DNA of 5,319 nt from Rhodospirillales bacterium (GTDB lineage Bacteria; Pseudomonadota; Alphaproteobacteria; Reyranellales; Reyranellaceae): NCBI GenBank assembly GCA_013205335.1, contig JABMNB010000815.1, positions 1 through 5,319 on the forward strand, in the 5' to 3' direction. The first letter of the stretch is position 1. Each line of letters starts with the position of its first letter. The notes under the pieces are model-generated. The model worked only from the letters and a program-made list of their open reading frames with translations. It ran no database searches and was not told where the DNA came from. Both the position numbers and the translations under genes were made by a program. This document shows positions 1 through 5,319 of the stretch, in pieces.

Positions 1-830
1 CCGCGCCGGCGTTCGCCCAGGGTGACGGCAGGTTTCCGGCCGCGTGGCTGCAGGGCATCCGCCAGGAAGCGGCGCGGGCGGGCGTCGACCAGGCGACGCT
101 CGATGCGGCGCTGGCCGACATCCGCGAGGTCCCGCGCGTGATGGAGCTCGCGCGCAACCAGCCCGAATTCAAGATGACGTGGGAGCGCTATCAGGGACTC
201 GTCGTCTCCGACGAGCGCATCAAGCGCGGTCGCGTGCTGCTGGCCGAGAACCGCGCCGCGATCGAACGCTTCGCGGGACCGGCCGGTTTGCCGCCCCAAG
301 TCGCCGTCGCGCTGTGGGGCATCGAGAGCAACTACGGCACGCGGCTTGGCGACTTCGAGGTGGTCGAGGCGCTGGCCACGCTGGTCCACAACAACTTCCG
401 CGCCAAGTTCTTCCGCGAGCAGCTCATCGCCGCGCTCAAGATCCTGTCGCAGGGTCATGTCGGGCTGCATGCGATGAAGGGCTCGTGGGCCGGCGCGATG
501 GGCCAGTGCCAGTTCATCCCGACCAGCTTCCTCGCCTATGCCGCCGATGGCGACGGCGATGGCCGCAAGGACATCTGGACCAACAGGCTCGACGTCTTCG
601 CCTCGATCGTGAACTACCTGCGCAAGGTCGGCTGGCGGCCGGGGATGCGCTGGGGTGACGAAGTGTCGGCGGGCGCCCAGGCCGGCAGCGGCGGGCGCAT
701 CGTGCGGCCGGCGGGAGCGGGTGGCCCGGCCTACCAGACGACCGAGAATTTCAAGGTGATCCTGCGTTGGAACCAGTCGGACTTCTTCGCCCTTGCCGTC
801 GGGCTGCTGTCGGACCGGATCGCCGCCTGA
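1..830 (+). CDS. mltB: Lytic murein transglycosylase, MltB family (5' partial)
   Basis: This is a periplasmic enzyme that cleaves the MurNAc-GlcNAc bond of peptidoglycan without hydrolysis, leaving 1,6-anhydroMurNAc ends. The reading frame is already open at nucleotide 3 and the first visible residues are APAFAQGDG. AFA before Q looks like a signal-peptidase I site, so only the start and most of the signal peptide are missing. The 275 visible codons show the family landmarks: an N-terminal WLQGIRQEA and NQPEF region, then WGIESNYG, whose Glu (codon 324-326) is the expected catalytic acid. These are followed by GSWAGAMGQCQF, a DGDGDGRKDIW segment, and a C-terminal NFKVILRWNQSDFFALAVG block. 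There is no C-terminal peptidoglycan-binding domain. The stretch between WGDEV and the C-terminal block is clearly shorter than I expect for this family (see findings). An internal ATG at 138 is not the start, because the codons before it match the family. The family assignment is firm; the subtype is inferred. Confidence 0.93.
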   Translation, partial: APAFAQGDGRFPAAWLQGIRQEAARAGVDQATLDAALADIREVPRVMELARNQPEFKMTWERYQGLVVSDERIKRGRVLLAENRAAIERFAGPAGLPPQVAVALWGIESNYGTRLGDFEVVEALATLVHNNFRAKFFREQLIAALKILSQGHVGLHAMKGSWAGAMGQCQFIPTSFLAYAADGDGDGRKDIWTNRLDVFASIVNYLRKVGWRPGMRWGDEVSAGAQAGSGGRIVRPAGAGGPAYQTTENFKVILRWNQSDFFALAVGLLSDRIAA

Positions 831-837
831 GCCGGGA

Positions 838-873
838 AGGGTCCCTCGAGCAGCGCCGGCGGCGACGGACCCT
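838..873 (+). other. Inverted repeat after the mltB stop
   Basis: AGGGTCC at 838-844 is the reverse complement of GGACCCT at 867-873, with a 22-nt loop that itself contains the palindrome CGCCGGCG (854-861). It starts 8 nt after the mltB stop. No run of T follows (the next bases are CCTGAAAG), so it is not a canonical intrinsic terminator. It could be an mRNA 3'-end stabilising hairpin, an atypical terminator, or chance in GC-rich DNA. The rest of the 81-nt gap shows no convincing -35/-10 pair. Confidence 0.35.
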
Positions 874-911
874 CCTGAAAGCCACCGAGGCCGCTCCTCT
901 GGCGGCGCAAG

Positions 912-1994
912 ATGATGTATGATGTCAACATCATGCCGCTAGCCTCGGTAATCCTGCAATTTCCCGTCTCCCGAATCCTGCGCCTGTGCGGGTCGGCGGC
1001 GCTGCTGGCCAGCCTGGCCGCCTGCGGCTCGTCCAACAAGGGCGGCGGCGCGGGTGTCAGCAGCAGCGTGGCCCAGCGCGGCACCTATAAGGTGGGCCAG
1101 CCCTACAAGATCGAGGGCATCACCTATACTCCGCAGGAGACCTTCACCCTCAACGAGACCGGCACGGCCTCGTGGTACGGGCCGGTCTTCCACGGCAAGT
1201 CGACCGCCAACGGCGAACGCTACGACCAGTCCGACCGGACGGCCGCCCATCGCACCCTGCAGATGCCGGCCATCGTGCGGGTGACCAATCTCGAGAACGG
1301 CCGCAGCACCGTGGTGCGGGTCAACGACCGCGGCCCCTTCGCCCGCAGCCGAGTCATCGACCTGTCGCGCACCGCGGCGGAGGAGATCGACATGGTCGGC
1401 AAGGGCACGGCGCGGGTTCGCGTCGAGCAGCTCCAGGCCGAAAGCCTCGCGGTGAAGGACGTCGCGCTGGGTGGCGGCGGTCCCGCCGAACAGCAGCAGG
1501 CCGTGGCCCAGCTCGCCGGCGGCAAGCGCGCGCCCATCCCCGCGCCTGCGCCGGCCCCCGCGCCGGTGCCGGCCGCGCCGCCGCCGGTCATGGTTGCCCA
1601 GCAGGCGGTCTACGAGCCGCCACCACCGCCGCCACCGGCTCCCGCACCGGCCGTGGCGGCGAGCCCGTCGCGCACCGCCATCCCGTTTGGCGCGCCGCAG
1701 ACGGCGTCGGGCGCGGTCCCGCCGACCATGGCGTCTCTCACGTCGAGCTCGTCGGCGTCGTCGGCCAGCGGCTTCTTCGTGCAGGTCGGCGCCTTCTCGA
1801 CCCAGGAGAGTGCCGAGCGCCAGCGCGGCGCGGTCCGAAGTTACGGCAGCCCCGAGATCGCCAGGGCCTCGGCCAATGGCCGCGATGTTTACCGCGTGCG
1901 GCTGGGGCCCTATACCACTTCAGATGCCGCCGGCATTGTCGCCGACCGGCTCAAGCGTTCAGGTTATGGTGATGCCCGTGTGGTCGCTGACTAA
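912..1994 (+). CDS. rlpA: Septal ring lytic transglycosylase RlpA (DPBB + SPOR lipoprotein)
   Basis: RlpA-type lipoproteins bind denuded glycan strands at the division site and, where tested (Pseudomonas aeruginosa), cleave them as lytic transglycosylases to help daughter cells separate. Numbered from the ATG at 912 (360 aa), there is a signal peptide ending in the lipobox L35-A36-A37-C38 (Cys codon 1023-1025). The double-psi beta-barrel spans about 84-175 with TASWYG, TAAHRTL and VNDRGPF; H113 and D139 match the catalytic His/Asp pair. A Pro/Ala-rich and then Ser-rich linker covers about 205-287, and a SPOR domain (FFVQVGAF to GPY) about 288-358. The start is uncertain. ATG 912 has only a weak GGCGG upstream. 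ATG 933 gives a cleaner 30-residue signal peptide without the acidic residue but has no Shine-Dalgarno sequence. The residue after Cys38 is Gly, so the usual Asp+2 inner-membrane retention signal is absent, which fits outer-membrane sorting. The 3' end overlaps the next gene. Confidence 0.95.
   Translation: MMYDVNIMPLASVILQFPVSRILRLCGSAALLASLAACGSSNKGGGAGVSSSVAQRGTYKVGQPYKIEGITYTPQETFTLNETGTASWYGPVFHGKSTANGERYDQSDRTAAHRTLQMPAIVRVTNLENGRSTVVRVNDRGPFARSRVIDLSRTAAEEIDMVGKGTARVRVEQLQAESLAVKDVALGGGGPAEQQQAVAQLAGGKRAPIPAPAPAPAPVPAAPPPVMVAQQAVYEPPPPPPPAPAPAVAASPSRTAIPFGAPQTASGAVPPTMASLTSSSSASSASGFFVQVGAFSTQESAERQRGAVRSYGSPEIARASANGRDVYRVRLGPYTTSDAAGIVADRLKRSGYGDARVVAD
919..934 (+). promoter_or_regulatory. 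16-nt inverted repeat at the rlpA start, possible operator
   Basis: ATGATGT (919-925) and ACATCAT (928-934) form a perfect 7-bp inverted repeat around the dinucleotide CA. The left arm is also a tandem copy of ATGATGT at 912-918. The patch is AT-rich against very GC-rich surroundings and lies between the two candidate start codons (912 and 933). A TATGAT hexamer at 918-923 resembles a sigma70 -10 box, but I find no acceptable -35 box 16-18 nt upstream. A regulator-binding site, a small mRNA hairpin (6 bp, TCAA loop) or chance are all possible; nothing identifies a regulator. Confidence 0.25.
1533..1655 (+). repeat. Low-complexity Pro/Ala coding tract in the rlpA linker
   Basis: Residues 208-248 of RlpA consist largely of PA dipeptides, followed by a run of seven consecutive prolines, coded by CCG/CCC/CCA and GCG/GCC codons. 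It joins the barrel to the SPOR domain and is probably an extended, flexible arm. As DNA it is a degenerate, slippage-prone GC-rich tract, so its length is likely to vary between strains. Confidence 0.7.
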
Positions 1995-3273
1995 TCCGCT
2001 GCGCGTCCTGGTGACTCTTCTCGCCGTGACCGGCCTGGCCGGCCTGTCGCTTGCCGCCTACGCGCAGCAGGAACCGCCGAAGAAACCGGCGGCCCAGCCG
2101 CAGAAGCCGCCGCCCAAGCCGCGCGCACCGGCGGCAACGACGGCCAAGCCGGCCCCCAAGGAGCCGGCCGCGCCGAAGGTGGAATCGCTGCCGCCCTCGC
2201 AGGTCGGCATCGGCACGCTGGCGCGTCACGCCTTCATGGTCGATCCGCAGACCTCGACGGTGCTGCTGTTCAAGGATGCCGAGACGCCGATGGCGCCGTC
2301 GTCGATGTCGAAGATGATGACCATCTTCATCCTGTTCGACGAGCTGGCGGCGGGACGGCTGAAGCTCGACACGCGGTTTCGCGTGAGCGAGCGGGCGCGC
2401 AACATGGGCGGCTCGCGCATGTTCCTGGAACTCGGCAGCGAGGCCACGGTCGAGGATCTGATCAGGGGCATCATCATCCTGTCGGGCAACGATGCCTGCG
2501 TCGTGGTGGCCGAAGGACTTGCCGGCTCCGAGGAGGCCTTCGCCGAGCGCATGAACAAGCGCGGGCGCGAGATCGGCATGACCAAGACGGTGTTCAAGAA
2601 TTCGTCGGGCTGGCCGGCCGAGGGCCAGTACACGACGGCGCGCGACCTGGCGGTGCTGGCGTGGCGTTCGATCGACGATTATCCGCAGTATTATAAGTAC
2701 TATGCGGAGACGAACTGGACCTACAACAACATCCGTCAGGACAATCGCAACCGGCTGCTGAAGCTGACGCCCGGAACCGACGGCCTCAAGACCGGCCACA
2801 CGGAAGAAGGCGGCTACGGCCAGGCCACCTCCGCGGTGCGTGACGGGCGTCGTTTGATCCTGGTCGTCAACGGGCTCGCCTCGATGGCCGAGCGCGCACA
2901 GGAGACGGCGCGCCTGATGGAGTGGGGCTTCCGCGAATCGACCAACACCACGGTGTTTCGCGCCGGCGACATGGTGGTCGAGGCGCCGGTGTGGCTGGGG
3001 GCGCAGGACAAGGTGCCGCTGGTCATCGCGAAGGCCGTACAGATCACGATGCCGGCCGGGCAGACGGCGTCGCCGCGGGTCGTCGCGCGCTTCGACGGGC
3101 CGATCGCCGCGCCCATCGTCAAGGGCACCAGGATCGGCACCGCCGTCGTCACGCTGCCCGACAACCGGACGGTCGAGTATCCGCTGCAAGCCGGCGCCGA
3201 CGTGGCGCGCATGGGCGTGTTCGGGCGCGTTTCCACGATGCTCCAGCATTACATGTTCGGCTGGCTGTCGTGA
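1972..3273 (+). CDS. dacA: D-alanyl-D-alanine carboxypeptidase, PBP5-like (peptidase S11)
   Basis: This periplasmic low-molecular-weight penicillin-binding protein removes the terminal D-Ala from peptidoglycan pentapeptides and so limits cross-linking. Numbered from ATG 1972 (433 aa), it has a signal peptide with a likely AYA site at 29-31 and a Pro/Lys/Ala-rich spacer at about 33-77. The catalytic domain carries all three active-site motifs: SMSK (S111 nucleophile, K114), SGN (171-173) and KTG (273-275). A C-terminal beta domain follows from about 328, ending in GRVSTMLQHYMFGWLS, which resembles the amphipathic membrane-anchor helix of this family. I chose 1972 because AGG at 1961-1963 then sits 8 nt upstream; ATG 1966 is in frame but only 2 nt from that AGG. 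The gene overlaps rlpA by 23 nt, implying translational coupling. The open frame continues far upstream, but that part is Arg/Pro-rich shadow of rlpA. The symbol is by family; dacF or dacC are equally used for such homologues. Confidence 0.94.
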   Translation: MPVWSLTNPLRVLVTLLAVTGLAGLSLAAYAQQEPPKKPAAQPQKPPPKPRAPAATTAKPAPKEPAAPKVESLPPSQVGIGTLARHAFMVDPQTSTVLLFKDAETPMAPSSMSKMMTIFILFDELAAGRLKLDTRFRVSERARNMGGSRMFLELGSEATVEDLIRGIIILSGNDACVVVAEGLAGSEEAFAERMNKRGREIGMTKTVFKNSSGWPAEGQYTTARDLAVLAWRSIDDYPQYYKYYAETNWTYNNIRQDNRNRLLKLTPGTDGLKTGHTEEGGYGQATSAVRDGRRLILVVNGLASMAERAQETARLMEWGFRESTNTTVFRAGDMVVEAPVWLGAQDKVPLVIAKAVQITMPAGQTASPRVVARFDGPIAAPIVKGTRIGTAVVTLPDNRTVEYPLQAGADVARMGVFGRVSTMLQHYMFGWLS

Positions 3274-3920
3274 CGGACGACGGCCCACGGCGTGGCGCGG
3301 GGCGCTTCATCACGCTGGAAGGTGGGGAAGGGGCCGGCAAGTCGACGCAGGTCGCCCGCCTCAAGGCATCGATCGAGGCGCGCGGACATGACTGCATCGC
3401 CACCCGTGAGCCGGGCGGCGCGCCCGGCGCCGAGATGGTGCGCAAGCTTCTGGTCGAAGGCCCCGTCGAGCGCTGGGACGGCGTGACCGAGGCACTGCTG
3501 CATTTCGCCGCCCGCCGTGAGCATCTGCGCACGACGGTGCTGCCGGCCATCGCCGGAGGCACCTGGGTCGTCTCCGACCGTTTCGCCGATTCGACCATGG
3601 CCTATCAGGGCTACGGCCACGGCGCCGACCGTGCCATGCTGGGCACGCTCTACGACATTGCCGTCGGCGAGTTCCGGCCCGACCTCACCCTGATCCTCGA
3701 CCTGCCGGTCGACACAGGCCTCGCGCGTGCCGCGGCGCGTCGCGGGACCGAGACGCGCTACGAATCGCTGCCGGTCGCTTTCCACGAACGCGTGCGCGCG
3801 GGCTTCCTCGACATTGCCGCCGCCGATCCTGGCCGCTGCGTCGTGATCGATGCCACCGCCGGGATCGACGAGATTGCCCGGGCGATCGGCGGCGCGCTCG
3901 CCAAACATCTCGAGGCCTGA
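3270..3920 (+). CDS. tmk: Thymidylate kinase (dTMP kinase)
   Basis: This cytosolic enzyme phosphorylates dTMP to dTDP with ATP, the step common to de novo and salvage dTTP synthesis. The 216-residue product has the usual length. Visible motifs are FITLEGGEGAGKST with the P-loop at 18-26 (K24), TREPGG at 45-50 that helps bind the nucleotide monophosphate, SDRFADSTMAYQG around D103-R104, and an Arg-rich lid RAAARRGTETRYES at about 153-166. A P-loop without Arg and a lid with Arg fit the type II (E. coli-like) class. The usual DRFE of the lid region reads TRYE here, a mild deviation. The start is GTG at 3270, overlapping the TGA of the carboxypeptidase gene (GTGA); no ATG lies in frame before the P-loop. 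The overlap suggests coupled translation, and the pairing with holB is widely conserved. Confidence 0.96.
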   Translation: MTDDGPRRGAGRFITLEGGEGAGKSTQVARLKASIEARGHDCIATREPGGAPGAEMVRKLLVEGPVERWDGVTEALLHFAARREHLRTTVLPAIAGGTWVVSDRFADSTMAYQGYGHGADRAMLGTLYDIAVGEFRPDLTLILDLPVDTGLARAAARRGTETRYESLPVAFHERVRAGFLDIAAADPGRCVVIDATAGIDEIARAIGGALAKHLEA

Positions 3921-3923
3921 GCC

Positions 3924-5054
3924 TTGGCGCGCGGCAAGACGCCGTCCGATCCGGCCGCGATCGAGAAGCTCGAATGGCCCTATGGCTGGCCGCCGCCGTG
4001 GCGCAACCACCGGCTGGTCGAGCATGAGCAGGCCGAGCAGACGATGCTGGCGGCGCAGCAGAGCGGGCGGCTGCATCATGCCTGGCTGCTGACGGGGCCG
4101 CGCGGCATCGGCAAGGCGACGCTGGCGTGGCGCTTCGCGCGGTTCCTGCTCGCGGGACATGACCAGGCCGGATTGTTCGGCGGCGGTCCGGAAACGCTCG
4201 ACGTCCCGGCCGATGCGCCGGGCCGCCACCTGATCGATGCGCGCTCGCACCCCGACCTCTTTCATCTGCGCCGGTCGCTGAACCACGACACGGGCCGCAT
4301 GCGGGCCGAGATTGCCGTCGACGACGTGCGCGACCTCGGCGGCTTCATGCACATGACGCCGGCGATGGGCAAGGCGCGCGTCGCCATCGTCGATTCGGCC
4401 GACGAGATGAACCGCAACAGCGCCAACGCAGTGCTGAAGGTTCTCGAGGAGCCGCCGCCCAACGCCGTGCTGCTGATCGTCGCGCATGCGCCGGGCCGGC
4501 TGCTGCCGACCATCCGGTCGCGCTGCCGACGGCTCTCGCTGCAGCCGCTGCGCGAGGACACGGTCGTCGATCTGCTCGGCGACTACTCGCCCGACACCAA
4601 GCCGGACGAGAGAAGGGCGCTTGCCCGTCTCGCCGAGGGCAGCATCGGGCGCGCACTCGAGCTGGCGGGTGCAGGCAGCCTCGACCTCTATCGCGAGATG
4701 GTCGAAGTGCTGGCGACCCTGCCCGACCTCGACATGCCGCGGTTGCATGCGTTCGCCGAGCGATTCGCCAAGCGCGGCGAGGAGGCGAATGCCGACTGGC
4801 GCGCGCTCAATTACCTGTTCGATGGCTGGCTCAAGGGATTGATGCGCCAGGCCGCGCTCGTCACGGAAGCCGCACCCGTCGTGCCGATGGAGAGCGGCCT
4901 GCGGGCACGGCTGCTGGCGGCGGCCAGCCTGGATCGCTGGATGACGGCGTCGGAAGAAGTGGCGGGGCTCTTTTCAAGAGCCGATGCCGTCAATCTCGAC
5001 CGCAAGCAGACCGTGATGGGCAGCTTTCTGAAGCTGCAATCGGCGACGCGCTGA
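3924..5054 (+). CDS. holB: DNA polymerase III subunit delta'
   Basis: Delta' is a structural AAA+ subunit of the clamp loader that places the beta sliding clamp on primed DNA. Numbered from TTG 3924 (376 aa), the AAA+ core has GPRGIGKAT (58-66), AIVDSADEMN (154-163) as the Walker B-like segment, LEEPP (174-178) and the SRC motif (199-201). A helical C-terminal collar domain follows. In the P-loop, Ala65 stands where Ser/Thr follows Lys in ATP-hydrolysing members; delta' subunits are generally not active ATPases, so this fits. The region at about 80-110 has no cysteines, so the zinc module of E. coli delta' is absent; I believe this is usual in alphaproteobacteria. TTG is chosen because GAGG (3912-3915) lies 8 nt upstream, the gap to tmk is 3 nt, and no ATG or GTG in this frame precedes conserved sequence until about codon 41. 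The N-terminal lead of about 25 residues with EWPYGWPPPWRN precedes the usual core. Confidence 0.94.
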   Translation: MARGKTPSDPAAIEKLEWPYGWPPPWRNHRLVEHEQAEQTMLAAQQSGRLHHAWLLTGPRGIGKATLAWRFARFLLAGHDQAGLFGGGPETLDVPADAPGRHLIDARSHPDLFHLRRSLNHDTGRMRAEIAVDDVRDLGGFMHMTPAMGKARVAIVDSADEMNRNSANAVLKVLEEPPPNAVLLIVAHAPGRLLPTIRSRCRRLSLQPLREDTVVDLLGDYSPDTKPDERRALARLAEGSIGRALELAGAGSLDLYREMVEVLATLPDLDMPRLHAFAERFAKRGEEANADWRALNYLFDGWLKGLMRQAALVTEAAPVVPMESGLRARLLAAASLDRWMTASEEVAGLFSRADAVNLDRKQTVMGSFLKLQSATR

Positions 5055-5070
5055 GCCTGCGCCGACGGTC

Positions 5071-5097
5071 CCGAGCCTTGATCCGCCGAGCTTGATC
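5071..5097 (+). repeat. Short imperfect direct repeat in the holB-metG gap
   Basis: CCGAGCCTTGATC (5071-5083) recurs as CCGAGCTTGATC (5086-5097), differing by one missing C, with starts 15 nt apart. Each copy ends in TTGATC, which weakly resembles a -35 hexamer, but neither has a good -10 hexamer 16-18 nt downstream. It may be a small duplication or a tandem protein-binding site. Confidence 0.35.
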
Positions 5098-5102
5098 GAC
5101 AG

Positions 5103-5137
5103 GGGGAGGCATGGGAAAAGATCGCCCATGTTGCCCC
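5103..5137 (+). other. Long hairpin between holB and metG
   Basis: CATGGG (5110-5115) pairs with CCCATG (5125-5130) around the 9-nt loop AAAAGATCG. The stem extends outward through two G-U pairs and one A-G mismatch to GGGG (5103-5106) with CCCC (5134-5137), giving 12 pairs in 13 positions. It starts 48 nt after the holB stop. No U-run follows, so it is not a classic intrinsic terminator. It may act as an RNA 3'-end or processing structure after holB, or as part of a metG leader. It matches no riboswitch or T-box that I recognise. Confidence 0.4.
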
Positions 5138-5201
5138 GGTCCGACATCGGAGACTCGCTGGCCTGCGAACGAATGCGGGGCTGAACGCGCTTGAGTCTCG
5201 T

Positions 5202-5215
5202 GCCCCGGGAGGGGC
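5202..5215 (+). other. Compact GC hairpin upstream of metG
   Basis: GCCCC (5202-5206) and GGGGC (5211-5215) form a perfect 5-bp stem with a GGGA loop. It ends 22 nt before the metG ATG and just before the GGAG likely to serve as its ribosome-binding site (5224-5227). It lacks a U-run. It could be a leader element limiting access to the start, or chance in GC-rich sequence. Confidence 0.3.
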
Positions 5216-5237
5216 GGCCGTTCGGAGTTCAGTCATC

Positions 5238-5319
5238 ATGTCGGGCCGCAGCGCTTATTACGTCACCACGCCGATCTACTACGTCAACGACGTGCCCCAT
5301 ATCGGGCATGCCTATACGA
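5238..5319 (+). CDS. metG: Methionine-tRNA ligase (3' partial)
   Basis: Methionyl-tRNA synthetase charges tRNA-Met with methionine in the cytosol, for initiation and elongation. Only the first 27 codons are in the window: MSGRSAYYVTTPIYYVND, then VPHIGHAYT. This is the very conserved MetG N-terminus, with the class I signature HIGH at residues 21-24. The ATG at 5238 is supported by GGAG at 5224-5227, 10 nt upstream, and by the short lead before YYVTTPIYYVN. The KMSKS loop, any zinc knuckle and the anticodon-binding domain lie beyond the window edge. The 183-nt gap after holB suggests it may be transcribed or regulated separately, though it is in the same direction. Confidence 0.95.
   Translation, partial: MSGRSAYYVTTPIYYVNDVPHIGHAYT

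Noticed and set aside
838..873. Intrinsic terminator for mltB
   Set aside because: The stem is plausible but the loop is 22 nt and no T-run follows, so I record it only as an inverted repeat.
731..1250. Minus-strand open frames around the mltB-rlpA gap as a divergent gene
   Set aside because: They overlap conserved coding sequence of both neighbours and resemble no family I recognise.
1471..1971. Upstream in-frame extension of the carboxypeptidase reading frame
   Set aside because: The translation is an Arg/Pro/Ser-rich shadow of rlpA. A clear signal peptide begins at 1972, after a suitable AGG.
2922..3269. Upstream extension of the tmk frame from an ATG at 2922
   Set aside because: This part is an Arg/Gly-rich shadow of the carboxypeptidase. 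The GTG at 3270 gives the normal thymidylate kinase length and starts 17 residues before the P-loop.
1951..3288. Long 445-codon minus-strand open frame
   Set aside because: It is antisense to the carboxypeptidase, with Arg/His/Gly-rich, low-complexity composition typical of high-GC shadow frames. The sense strand has all catalytic motifs.
4090..4125. Degenerate P-loop of delta' as sign of a decaying gene
   Set aside because: Delta' is normally a non-hydrolysing clamp-loader subunit, and the frame, SRC motif and length are intact.
3249..4748. Long 499-codon minus-strand open frame
   Set aside because: It is antisense to tmk and holB, both of which have intact family motifs. Its translation shows no recognisable domain and is rich in Arg/His/Gln.
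5055..5237. T-box or SAM-II riboswitch before metG
   Set aside because: I see no T-box sequence, specifier stem or SAM-II core. T-boxes are mainly a Gram-positive device.

Overview
This window is an ordinary, densely packed stretch of chromosome from a GC-rich alphaproteobacterium. The evidence is the strong G/C bias at third codon positions, the Ala/Arg/Pro-rich proteins, a delta' subunit without the zinc-binding cysteines of the E. coli protein, and the gene order rlpA - D,D-carboxypeptidase - tmk - holB - metG. As far as I recall, that order is conserved in many alphaproteobacteria. The proteins would fit a Rhodospirillales/Hyphomicrobiales-like host, but I cannot fix the genus.

All genes read rightward. 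(1) Positions 1-830: the 3' part of a secreted MltB-family lytic murein transglycosylase, cut by the window edge just before its signal-peptide cleavage site. (2) 831-911: a short gap with an inverted repeat. (3) 912-1994: the RlpA lipoprotein, with a lipobox, a double-psi beta-barrel transglycosylase domain, a Pro/Ala linker and a SPOR domain. (4) 1972-3273: a PBP5-like (peptidase S11) D-Ala-D-Ala carboxypeptidase with an unusual basic, proline-rich N-terminal spacer. (5) 3270-3920: thymidylate kinase on a GTG start. (6) 3924-5054: DNA polymerase III delta' on a TTG start. (7) 5055-5237: a gap containing two hairpin-forming inverted repeats and a short direct repeat. (8) From 5238: the first 27 codons of methionyl-tRNA synthetase, up to its HIGH motif.

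The genes from rlpA to holB overlap or abut (a 23-nt overlap, a 4-nt overlap, a 3-nt gap), so they look like one translationally coupled transcription unit. The first three genes act on periplasmic peptidoglycan: two glycan-strand cleaving enzymes and one peptide trimming enzyme. The next two serve replication: dTDP supply for dTTP, and the clamp loader. metG follows after a gap and may have its own leader.

I see no mobile element, CRISPR array, RNA gene, defence system or clear novel system. The observations most worth a second look are an in-frame shortening in the C-terminal part of the MltB homologue, a 16-nt inverted repeat across the two possible rlpA start codons, and the structured gap before metG.
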